A DNA stretch of 64,000 bases from CAZUNO01 sp964621445 [NCBI: Candidatus Hadarchaeota archaeon] (lineage in GTDB: Archaea; CAYQAE01; CAYVLA01), in contig CAZUNO010000002.1 in assembly GCA_964621445.1 (NCBI GenBank), positions 136,904 through 200,903 on the forward strand. Reading direction: 5' to 3'. Under the pieces are notes generated by a model that worked only from the letters and a program-made list of their open reading frames with translations, did no database searches and was not told the origin of the DNA. Each line of letters begins with the position of its first letter. Positions within the stretch are counted from its first letter, which is position 1. The position numbers and the translations under genes were made by a program. This document shows, one piece after another, positions 16,368 through 24,139 of the stretch.

Positions 16368-17438
16368 CTATCTGGGGAACTTGCCGTATTTTTTCAGGGC
16401 ATTGAACATGGATTGAACGTTCCTTATGGGAACTATTTCCTCTATCTCGCTGCTGGACCCCAGCACATATCCGCCTCCAGGCCCGGCATCGCTTATCCTG
16501 TCTGCTACCTCCTGGGCCACATCGGACACAGTGCCAAGGGGAAGGGTATCGGAACAGTCAATATTACCGAATAGGACAACCCGGTCGCCAATCTTCTCCT
16601 TGACCTTGATCATCTCCATTCCGCAGAAGGGCTCAAGGGGATGTATGCCGGAAATGCCGCAATCCAGGAGATCATCCAATATTGGCCAGAGGTCACCGTC
16701 AGAGTGAAATACGTACTTTATATCATGCTTCCGGAAGGCCCTTACGATCCTCTTCAGGTAGGGAAAGAACATCTTCCTTAGAAGTTCCGGGCGGAGGAAG
16801 GTCCCGTGGTCCGTGCACACGTCCTCCCCGCCAAATACCACCGGTGCTATTTCCTTTTCAGCACATATCTTGGCAAACTTGACATGGGCCTCCCCCAGGT
16901 TCTCTATGTCCCTCTCGACCCGGCGTCTCTCTGAATAGAGAACCTTTGAGAAAAGCATTAGACCCAGACGGTTCTGGGCATAGGCACCTATCCCCGGAAC
17001 CCAGTTGCCGTTGTGGTACAGGTAATAGACGGGGTCGATAAGTTCCTGAGTTTCCCGGTAATGTCGACAGGCGTGTTCAGCCATGCGAGCAATCTGGTCC
17101 TCATCCACCTTCTCAATTGGATTCTGGAGAAAATCCTCAACGCTTCTTATCTCTCTTTGAACTATCCATGTGGTGTAGGAATATCTCTTCCGCACTTTTC
17201 CCCCTTCTTCCTCCTCCACCACCCCATCTGGTGAGGCACCCTCTGTACTCATTACAAAGCGCAGGGCATCTATGCCCAGCTCCAAACATACCTTGCGCCC
17301 CGCGAGCATGAGGTCCTTATCACTTAACTCTCCCGCGTAATGCCTTAGCAAGGAGCTGGAGGAGATATTATCATGGGTTGCTACCCGGTCCGTCTCCTCA
17401 TGGTTCATTGCTTTCAGGAATCTATCCTTGGGTTTCAT
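16368..17438 (-). CDS. uroporphyrinogen decarboxylase (URO-D) superfamily protein, likely methyltransferase-like
   Basis: The ATG at 17438 gives MKPKDRFLKAMNHEETDRV, the standard N-terminus of non-heme URO-D family proteins such as MtaA/CmuA-like corrinoid methyltransferases; the frame is open further to 17528 but inside the preceding gene. The protein is 356 residues. FHSDGDLWPILDDLLDCGISGIHPLEP and VVLFGNIDCSDTLPLGT are the family's barrel-end motifs. It overlaps the Gfo/Idh stop by 17 bp, implying coupled translation. Companions in sugar-catabolic clusters often include such URO-D proteins; its substrate is unknown. Confidence 0.85.
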   Translation of the reverse strand: MKPKDRFLKAMNHEETDRVATHDNISSSSLLRHYAGELSDKDLMLAGRKVCLELGIDALRFVMSTEGASPDGVVEEEEGGKVRKRYSYTTWIVQREIRSVEDFLQNPIEKVDEDQIARMAEHACRHYRETQELIDPVYYLYHNGNWVPGIGAYAQNRLGLMLFSKVLYSERRRVERDIENLGEAHVKFAKICAEKEIAPVVFGGEDVCTDHGTFLRPELLRKMFFPYLKRIVRAFRKHDIKYVFHSDGDLWPILDDLLDCGISGIHPLEPFCGMEMIKVKEKIGDRVVLFGNIDCSDTLPLGTVSDVAQEVADRISDAGPGGGYVLGSSSEIEEIVPIRNVQSMFNALKKYGKFPR

Positions 17439-18420
17439 TGCCCATTTCCCCAATTGAAACCGGTTCTCCATCCAGAGCCGACCTTCGGGTGGCCAGGGCC
17501 ATTTCCACCGCCTTGCGACCGTCCTCACCGGTTATCGATGGGTTCCTGTTATTACGTATGCTTTCCACGAAATCCTTCAGCTCCTCCAGGACCCCATCCT
17601 TTGAAGGTATTTGTTCTCCTTCCAATATCTTCTCCTCTCCACCCTCTTTCTTGTATATGATTCTCTTTTGGCTATTATCATAGAAAAGGGTACCTTCCCG
17701 GCAGAAAACTTCTCCTCTGTATCTACCCATTGTCGAGGATACCGCGGCATTTAAGGTCCCTATGGACCCGTTTTCAAACCTATATGAGGCGAAAATTGTA
17801 TCCATAAAATCTACCCCATCGAGAACATACCTTCCACCCCTTGCAAATACCTCTTCAGGCTCGCCGAGGATGTGTCTCATGTAATCAAGTTCATGAACGT
17901 TTACCTCTAGTAGGATGCCGCCGCAAAGGTCGCGCTTGCACCTCCACCCGCTGGTGAACTTCCAGCTTCCCACCCGCATGACGGCCATGGACATGGGACT
18001 ACCGATTTCATCCTTTACTATCCTTGCCGACTCCTTGAAAATGGGCAGAAGCCTTAGAACCTGACCGGTCATCAGGTTGACGCCGTTTGAATCGCAGGCA
18101 TCTATCATTAGGTCGCAGTCCTCAAGGGTTAGTGCCAGGGGCTTCTCACAGAACACGTGAATCCCGGCATCAGCCGCTTTTACGACGTATTCACGATGAA
18201 GATATCCGGGGGTGGATACGATAACCCCGTCGAGCCCGGGTGTTTGAAGGAGTTCCTTATAATTGGGACATGACTTTCCACCAAACTCCTCGGCAATACG
18301 GGTCGAAGAATCTGGATCGACGTCATAAGTTGCCACTAACTCTGCCCCATCAATTTTCACGAGTCTGCGCAGGAGACTATGACCATGCCCTCCGCATCCC
18401 ACTATACCTATTCCTATCAT
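17422..18420 (-). CDS. Gfo/Idh/MocA family NAD(P)-dependent oxidoreductase
   Basis: The 332-residue protein opens with a Rossmann motif (IGIGIVGCGGHGHS). VFCEKPLALT carries the catalytic EKP Lys, and VNVHELDYMRH carries the downstream conserved His/Asp pair. A C-terminal Gfo/Idh beta-sheet domain follows. Family members oxidise sugar or inositol hydroxyls. It is translationally coupled to the URO-D gene. Together with the DUF6379-like and DegT genes nearby, it suggests catabolism or modification of a non-standard sugar. Confidence 0.92.
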   Translation of the reverse strand: MIGIGIVGCGGHGHSLLRRLVKIDGAELVATYDVDPDSSTRIAEEFGGKSCPNYKELLQTPGLDGVIVSTPGYLHREYVVKAADAGIHVFCEKPLALTLEDCDLMIDACDSNGVNLMTGQVLRLLPIFKESARIVKDEIGSPMSMAVMRVGSWKFTSGWRCKRDLCGGILLEVNVHELDYMRHILGEPEEVFARGGRYVLDGVDFMDTIFASYRFENGSIGTLNAAVSSTMGRYRGEVFCREGTLFYDNSQKRIIYKKEGGEEKILEGEQIPSKDGVLEELKDFVESIRNNRNPSITGEDGRKAVEMALATRRSALDGEPVSIGEMGNETQG

Positions 18421-18519
18421 CCTTACACCTTGTCGCCAACCGTTTCCGGCTAGATGCCAAGCGCTGCGGACGGCCCTTCTTTAGTATGTTGCTTTCATCA
18501 CTTGGCCAAACCCGATTAA

Positions 18520-19845
18520 TTACCCCTCCTTACTGGTTAACTCTGCTTCCCGATAGAACCTACGGCCTATCATTAGCGAGTAGACCACAAACCCCGTTAC
18601 CAGTCCTACCCCGGTAACTGTAATCCATTCGATGATATAAACCCACATCAGGGCCCCTTGTCTGAGCTTGATACCCTCTTGTGAGAGCTGGTGGAGTTCT
18701 TCGATGAATTCCTCCATCATCTCTCTCGCCTCTTGATAATTCTGAGCAATATATGCATTCCGGGCCTCCTCGGTACGGGAATTTAGCTCCTCGATATCAT
18801 CCATGAGTGGACCGACATTGGCACCGAATTTCTGAATGAAGTCCGCCAGGCTTAGCAAATTTTGGGAATGCTGCCTAAAGGAGGCAAATGATTGCCTAGC
18901 CGAGTGTACCAGCATAACATCTGTGACTATTTCTCTACCCGTACCCAGGTACATCATATTGAACCACATATCCTTCCCGAACTCATTGTCGCTCCACCCC
19001 CTCTCATATGAACTCCAAAAAGGGTACCTTGGTGCATCCGCTACTGACCAGGTCATTGCGTTTCCGTATTCCCAGGACAACACCCAAGGGCGGGTTTTCT
19101 CGGACATCTGCCTACTGAAGTGCATCCAGCCCCATGTATTCACCCCATTCTTTGGTAGCATAATCCTTCCCCCATGTCCTCGCCACTTCTCGAGGCCAAA
19201 TTCGAGGAAAGGAGTGAAAACTGGAGGTAATTCACGATTCAGCTCCACGTGGAAAAGATCGATATTGGGAGCCTCCCGATTTTTGAAGTAGCTGGCAGTG
19301 GCATCCGAATCGCAGGGGAAAACCTCGGACACGGGACTGTCAGCCCAGGGCCCGTACATTAAGTAGTTCTTGCCCATTACCCCTCCGGTATCAGCTATGG
19401 CACAGGCCCCGCCATCGCGTATGGACCGTACCAAAAGGTCTAGCTGGTTTTGGGTGTACATATTTACCAATATCGACGAGAAATGAATCGCGTCATAGCT
19501 CCTCAGCTTGGAATATGAACGGGGAAAGTATATCCTTAGATATCTTCTTATCTCGTCCTTAAACGCGGTTCCGTGGGTCTCGGTCCAGCTTCCCTTGAAC
19601 AACCTTGAGGGAACCATGGAAAATGAAATTCCCGGTTCGGACGAGAGCCAGTCCCTTAGGGGATTCAAGCGGTTATCCACAAGCCCCATGTACAATACCT
19701 TTAATCGACCGTCGCTTTCCTGGGCCAAGGAGGCAGGAAAAACAACCATTACCAGGATGGTTAGGAAAAATAACGGGAGCAAGTACTTGAATTCACCTCT
19801 TTTTGAAGGATCTACTTCCCTGAAAATTCCGGATAACATTGACAT
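18520..19845 (-). CDS. paralogous GATase-like membrane-anchored protein, member 1 (divergent)
   Basis: The 441-residue protein has an N-terminal signal/anchor (about residues 20-40) and then LKVLYMGLVDNR, the family's first strand. RYLRIYFPRSYSKL carries the shared R-x-Y-x-PR motif. The GATase-like core is present, but the GGxxSFGG turn conserved in most siblings reads ADTGGVMGKN here. The C-terminal third has FIQKFGANVGPL, a helical region, and the membrane signature WVYIIEWITVTGVGLVTGF ending MIGRRFYREAE. The PF07090-type fold normally supplies a glutaminase, but no nucleophile Cys is apparent. Function unknown; an extracytoplasmic sensor or scaffold is inferred from topology. Confidence 0.8.
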   Translation of the reverse strand: MSMLSGIFREVDPSKRGEFKYLLPLFFLTILVMVVFPASLAQESDGRLKVLYMGLVDNRLNPLRDWLSSEPGISFSMVPSRLFKGSWTETHGTAFKDEIRRYLRIYFPRSYSKLRSYDAIHFSSILVNMYTQNQLDLLVRSIRDGGACAIADTGGVMGKNYLMYGPWADSPVSEVFPCDSDATASYFKNREAPNIDLFHVELNRELPPVFTPFLEFGLEKWRGHGGRIMLPKNGVNTWGWMHFSRQMSEKTRPWVLSWEYGNAMTWSVADAPRYPFWSSYERGWSDNEFGKDMWFNMMYLGTGREIVTDVMLVHSARQSFASFRQHSQNLLSLADFIQKFGANVGPLMDDIEELNSRTEEARNAYIAQNYQEAREMMEEFIEELHQLSQEGIKLRQGALMWVYIIEWITVTGVGLVTGFVVYSLMIGRRFYREAELTSKEG

Positions 19846-19920
19846 GAATGGCGGTATATCATCTTGGATAAATTACTTAAATTTGTATGAGAGGTATGGC
19901 TGGGTGACTGGAGGTCTGGA

Positions 19921-20253
19921 TTGGTTAAATTTGAAAATATCGACGCCGCTGATGACGGGATACTCGACCATTATGTGGTCGAGCTTGAGAACGACGTAGG
20001 TACCGGCTCCGCGGCAATTCAGGAACTAAAGATGGATGGCGAGATCATCCCTCCAGAAAAAATTAGGCTGAAGATAGGGAACCAGTCCTGCAAGCCATTC
20101 AAACCTGGGTGCGTTCTGGCCTCTCGTTATGGGGACAAGATCTCCATCGAGGTCGAGATGGAGGGAGGACTCGAACCAGGAGAGCACTCACTGGGAGCCA
20201 AGGTCAAACTAGGGTGGATATGCCGGACCGTGGAATTTAAGGGGTGTATATAG
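19921..20253 (+). CDS. small protein resembling C-glycoside deglycosidase beta subunit (DUF6379-like)
   Basis: The 110-residue protein starts with the TTG at 19921, five bases after GGAGGT. The stretch MDGEIIPPEKIRLKIG, followed by a hydrophobic/aromatic strand and then GGLEPGEHSLGAKVKLG, resembles the small beta-sandwich subunit of C-glycoside deglycosidases. That subunit normally pairs with a TIM-barrel alpha subunit, which I do not see next door. A Gfo/Idh oxidoreductase, a common partner in C-glycoside catabolism, lies about 1.5 kb away on the other strand. The match is by eye and moderate. Confidence 0.6.
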   Translation: MVKFENIDAADDGILDHYVVELENDVGTGSAAIQELKMDGEIIPPEKIRLKIGNQSCKPFKPGCVLASRYGDKISIEVEMEGGLEPGEHSLGAKVKLGWICRTVEFKGCI

Positions 20254-20314
20254 CCTTCCTGGCGAGGAAATCTTATTCAAGCCCAAATTTGAGAAGTGAC
20301 CGGAGAATGATAGG

Positions 20315-21565
20315 TTGGAGAAGCTGGCCATAAATGGAGGGACACCCGTTCGGACGGAGAGACTTGATAACTCGCCAGCCATGGCCCCCAAGGAGAAGGA
20401 ACTGGTTTTGAATGTCATCGAATCCAGAGAGCTTTGTGCCATTGATGGGTCCAAGGCGGATGAATTTGAACACAAGTTCGCCGACTTCGTGGGCAGCAAA
20501 CATGCCATAGCCGTGAACACTGGTACCGCAGCGCTCCACATAGCCCTGGCCGCCGCCGGAGTAGGACCCGGGGATGAGGTTATCGTGCCGGCATACACGT
20601 TCATTGCCAGCGCAACCTCCGTCCTACACTGCAACGCTGTTCCGGTCTTCTGTGATATTCTTCCCGATACCTATTGCATGGACCCGGAGGACGTGGAAAA
20701 GAGGATCACTGATAGCACAAAGGCTCTTATGCCGGTCCACCTCTTCGGTCATCCTGCGCAAATGGACGAGATACTTGACATTGCGGACCAATATGACCTA
20801 TCAGTTATCGAGGACAGCGCACAGGCCCACGCCGCCGAATACAAGGGGCGAAGCGTGGGTACACTAGGGGACCTGGGCTGTTTCTCCTTCCAGCAAAGCA
20901 AGAATATGACTGCCGGGGAGGGTGGACTCGTGGTCACCGATAACGATGAAATGGCCGATGTCTGCAGAAAGATTAGACATCACGGCGAGGATTATGGGCC
21001 GTCAGCATCACGGACCTATGAGAGTTTCATTCCCGGCTACAACTACAGGATTACCGAACTCTCCGCTGCCGTGCTACTGGCCCAGCTGGAGATGCTTGAA
21101 GCCTTCACGGAGAGGAGGATAGGTAACGCCAGTAGACTCGTCGATGAACTCAGTCAGTTTGATTGGATACAGGAACCCAGGAAAAGGAAATACGTAAAGC
21201 ATGTCTATCATGTTTTCGTTCTCCGGATAAAGGAGTCCGAACTGGGGATGAGTCGTGACCAGGTGTTCCGAGCATATACTGCCGAGGGGCCCTATGCGGG
21301 CCTCGGATATTCCCGGCCTCTATACATGAACCCTCTATTTAAGGAAAAGGTTGGTTTCGGCGGCACAGATTGTCCCTACGGGTGCAAGCACTACCAGGGC
21401 TCCGTGTCCTATGAGGAAGGCCTTTGCCCGGTCACGGAACAGGTTATTCGGGACGCCCTCTGGATCGGTGGCGGTTGGACCATACACAATCTCACGCACC
21501 AGGATATAGAGGACATCGTCCATTCCTTCTTAAAAATCAATGAGTATGCAATGTCCAAAACCTAA
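20315..21565 (+). CDS. DegT/DnrJ/EryC1/StrS family PLP aminotransferase (second copy)
   Basis: This is a 416-residue fold-type I enzyme starting with the TTG at 20315 (MEKLAINGGTPVRTE, the usual opening of AHBA/scyllo-inosose aminotransferase-like members). The PLP lysine is Lys196 in SFQQSKNMTAGEGG. It is related to, but clearly different from, the protein at 2678-3901. It follows the DUF6379-like gene by about 60 bp on the same strand. Amination of a keto-sugar or keto-cyclitol is likely; the exact substrate is unknown. Confidence 0.9.
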   Translation: MEKLAINGGTPVRTERLDNSPAMAPKEKELVLNVIESRELCAIDGSKADEFEHKFADFVGSKHAIAVNTGTAALHIALAAAGVGPGDEVIVPAYTFIASATSVLHCNAVPVFCDILPDTYCMDPEDVEKRITDSTKALMPVHLFGHPAQMDEILDIADQYDLSVIEDSAQAHAAEYKGRSVGTLGDLGCFSFQQSKNMTAGEGGLVVTDNDEMADVCRKIRHHGEDYGPSASRTYESFIPGYNYRITELSAAVLLAQLEMLEAFTERRIGNASRLVDELSQFDWIQEPRKRKYVKHVYHVFVLRIKESELGMSRDQVFRAYTAEGPYAGLGYSRPLYMNPLFKEKVGFGGTDCPYGCKHYQGSVSYEEGLCPVTEQVIRDALWIGGGWTIHNLTHQDIEDIVHSFLKINEYAMSKT

Positions 21566-21769
21566 TTTGACCAGGGAATGTAATATCTGCTCTAACTTGG
21601 GTTTATGCACTATAATCCTCAACATTGCTCCGTCTTCAACAGGCTTGAAAAGTATCCGCTTACAACAGCGGTGGTAAAAGTTGCTCATTTGGTTTAGTGA
21701 GGTAGGCTAATATTCTCCCCAAACGAAATACTCAATAGACTGCATCTAATCTAGTAACAGGGTGAACCC

Positions 21770-22324
21770 TTGAAGAAAAAAATCAAGCCAGGAACCCTCC
21801 TTTATCCCGTTCCCGTGGCCCTAGTCAGCTGCGCTGGGAAAAAGAGCGGAGCGAATATCATAACCATAGCCTGGACCGGAATCATTTGCTCGGACCCACC
21901 GATGGTCAGCATATCCATAAGGCCACACCGACACTCCTCTAATATCGTGAAGGACAGTAGACAATTTGTGATCAACGTGCCTACGGAGGACCTGCTGCAG
22001 AAGGTGGACAAGTGTGGAACAACCTCGGGTAGGTACCACGACAAGTTCCAGGACATCGGGCTGACGCCCCTGGATTCAAGCGAGGTGAATGCTCCAATGA
22101 TCAAGGAATGCCCTGTAAACCTGGAGTGCGAGGTCCAGGACATGATTGAGCTGGGTTCCCACGAGATGTTCATTGCCAAGGTCGTTGCCGCGCATGCCGA
22201 TGAGGATGTACTTGAAAATGACCAGGTACAGGTATCGAGGGCAAAACCACTGGTATTCTGTCCCGTGAGCTCAGAGTATTGGAATCTCGATAAGAAGTTG
22301 GGTAACTACGCCTTTACCTCCTAG
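21770..22324 (+). CDS. flavin reductase-like FMN-binding split-barrel protein
   Basis: The 184-residue protein starts with a TTG at 21770. PVALVSCAGKKSGANIITIAWTGIICSDPPMVSISIRPHRHS is the flavin-reductase-like core that wraps FMN, and FVINVPTEDLL and CPVNLECEVQD follow as in family members from archaea. It is cytosolic and usually reduces flavin or a bound electron acceptor. About 200 bases upstream hold no gene that I can see. It stands alone. Confidence 0.9.
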   Translation: MKKKIKPGTLLYPVPVALVSCAGKKSGANIITIAWTGIICSDPPMVSISIRPHRHSSNIVKDSRQFVINVPTEDLLQKVDKCGTTSGRYHDKFQDIGLTPLDSSEVNAPMIKECPVNLECEVQDMIELGSHEMFIAKVVAAHADEDVLENDQVQVSRAKPLVFCPVSSEYWNLDKKLGNYAFTS

Positions 22325-22375
22325 GGATCTGGGAAACAGATAAACGCACGCTATCCAGTTCTTGGGTGATATGCC

Positions 22376-23884
22376 ATGGGACGGGACGCGGAAAGGCTAG
22401 TGATTGGATTCTCCTATTCCATGGTAGGGGGAGTAATTTCCCAAGCCCTTGTCTATCTTGCCGGGGTGCTGGTAATGAGGTTACTGGGCCCAGAGAGCTA
22501 CGGCCTTTACCAGCTGGTATTTCTGGTCCCCCTTCTCTTCACCCCTATACTTAATCTTGGAATCGAATCCACTCTGGTTAGGTTCGTATCCAGATATATA
22601 GTCGACGACCGCAATAGGGGCATCAGGACGGCCAGATTTCTGTTCATGGCCAGGTTAGCAATCGCTCTGGCGGCAAGCCTACTCATTCTCGCCCTTTCTC
22701 CATGGATATCCAACTTGTTAGGAGAGGAGGTTACCTTGGGAGTCCAGATTACGGGAATTTTCCTATTGGGGAACATGCTCTACCTTTTCATGAACTCTTT
22801 CTTCCAGTCCTTCTTCCTCATGCGGGAACGGACGATAGTCATGACCACGCATGGAGCCTCCTATCTGGCACTCGTCCCTCTCCTCGTGTACCTAGATTTC
22901 GGTTATCTTGCTCCCATAGTAGGATTCAGCATCGCAAAGTATCTTGCGGTGGCAATCGGCCTGATCCTGGCCTGGAGAAAGGACCTTAACCTGTTGGCCA
23001 GGCCCTCCCGGGAGGGCGTTCATCTTTTGGAGCAGGTCAAATTCGCAGCTCCCACTTATATCACCGTTTTACTGTGGGCCGTCTTCACCCAGGTGGGAGT
23101 CATAATTATCCGGGGTATGGGACTTCCGGTGGTTGAAATCGGGTATTTCCGTGGCGTATTTAACATCGTCATGTTGGGAGGTTTCCTGGCCATGATACTC
23201 CATGTGGTGGTGTATCCCTATGTATCGGAACTTGAATCCCGCCAGGACCAGGAAGCTCTGCAATCATTTTGCAGTCTAATAACCCGCTTCCTGATACTAC
23301 TGGCAATCCCTGCATCAGCCGGATTCCTACTTGTTTCCAGGCCCACCCTGGAAGCACTGCTCCCCGATTACCTGCCGGCATTAACCCTTCTGAGAATACT
23401 ATCTTTGATGCTCGTCTTCCTCCCCCTGTTCCAGATCAGCAAGACCATGCTCCTAGGCCTGGGCAAACCCAGAATAGTTGCCTACTCTAGTCTAATCGCC
23501 ACGGCCACCGTATGCTCAATGGGTTCCCTTCTTTCCTTTTTCGCCGGGACCGAGGGACTTTCCTTCTCCTACACCATCGGCATCCTTCTGGCCACGTGCT
23601 ACACGTTATACCAGCTTCGTAAGGCCATAGGCTTGGAGGTAGAGATCCTCACCATCGGAAAGATAGGACTATCCACCTTGATTATGGGAATAATCACCCA
23701 TCTCACTATGCAAACACTTCAAAAACCGATTTTCCAGATAGCAATAGGAATACCAGTTGGCCTGGCAACATACTTGGGGCTCATATACCTCCTTAAAGCT
23801 CTAAAACCACGAGACATGAAAATAATCAAGACCGCCGTCGGTATAGCCAAGGAACAGACCCTAGTTAAGAATCGCGGGGAATAA
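22376..23884 (+). CDS. polysaccharide flippase (Wzx/MATE-like)
   Basis: The 502-residue protein has about 14 hydrophobic helices. The N-terminus (SYSMVGGVISQALVYLAGVLVMRLLGPESYGLYQL) is the signature of the polysaccharide biosynthesis/flippase family, which moves lipid-linked glycans across the membrane. It suits a cell that makes glycosylated surface components; the GT2 enzyme, GalU and epimerase elsewhere in the window fit the same theme. It is not in an obvious operon. Confidence 0.92.
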   Translation: MGRDAERLVIGFSYSMVGGVISQALVYLAGVLVMRLLGPESYGLYQLVFLVPLLFTPILNLGIESTLVRFVSRYIVDDRNRGIRTARFLFMARLAIALAASLLILALSPWISNLLGEEVTLGVQITGIFLLGNMLYLFMNSFFQSFFLMRERTIVMTTHGASYLALVPLLVYLDFGYLAPIVGFSIAKYLAVAIGLILAWRKDLNLLARPSREGVHLLEQVKFAAPTYITVLLWAVFTQVGVIIIRGMGLPVVEIGYFRGVFNIVMLGGFLAMILHVVVYPYVSELESRQDQEALQSFCSLITRFLILLAIPASAGFLLVSRPTLEALLPDYLPALTLLRILSLMLVFLPLFQISKTMLLGLGKPRIVAYSSLIATATVCSMGSLLSFFAGTEGLSFSYTIGILLATCYTLYQLRKAIGLEVEILTIGKIGLSTLIMGIITHLTMQTLQKPIFQIAIGIPVGLATYLGLIYLLKALKPRDMKIIKTAVGIAKEQTLVKNRGE

Positions 23885-23885
23885 T

Positions 23886-23981
23886 GGACACCTTGTGTCC
23901 CTCCCGTTCGTATATGAGATCTTAACTATAGCTAATTTTGTTTAAGGCTTGGCTCGAGGGGATTAACCTCTCGTATACGAA
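23886..23981. other. hairpin-rich gap between flippase and histidine kinase genes
   Basis: Just after the flippase stop is a perfect inverted repeat, GGACAC-CTT-GTGTCC (23886-23900). Further on, CGAGGGG/CCTCTCG (23955-23961 and 23967-23973) form a second stem, and TCGTATACGA (23971-23980) is a perfect ten-base palindrome partly echoed at 23909-23918. No U-run follows, so these are not typical terminators. They could be operator or RNA structures ahead of the kinase gene. The remaining ~160 bases to 24139 show nothing further. Confidence 0.3.
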
Positions 23982-24139
23982 GTTTGAATTGGACCCGGTT
24001 CATGGACCATATTTCCTGCCGTGAGTCTCGCAGATTCCGAAAAAACATGCGCCGGGTCATCTATAAGCCATGGCCCAGCAAAATGACTAGAAGTGTTTTC
24101 CATGGCCCGTTATCTCATTTAGGGGGGAAATAGGATAGA

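Noticed and set aside
20315-21565. Naming the DegT protein a specific aminotransferase (AHBA synthase or scyllo-inosose type)
   Set aside because: The motifs are shared by the whole family, and the window lacks the matching pathway genes.
23886-23900. Rho-independent-style terminator after the flippase gene
   Set aside because: The stem is only six pairs with no following U-run, which archaea would need; treated as a hairpin only.
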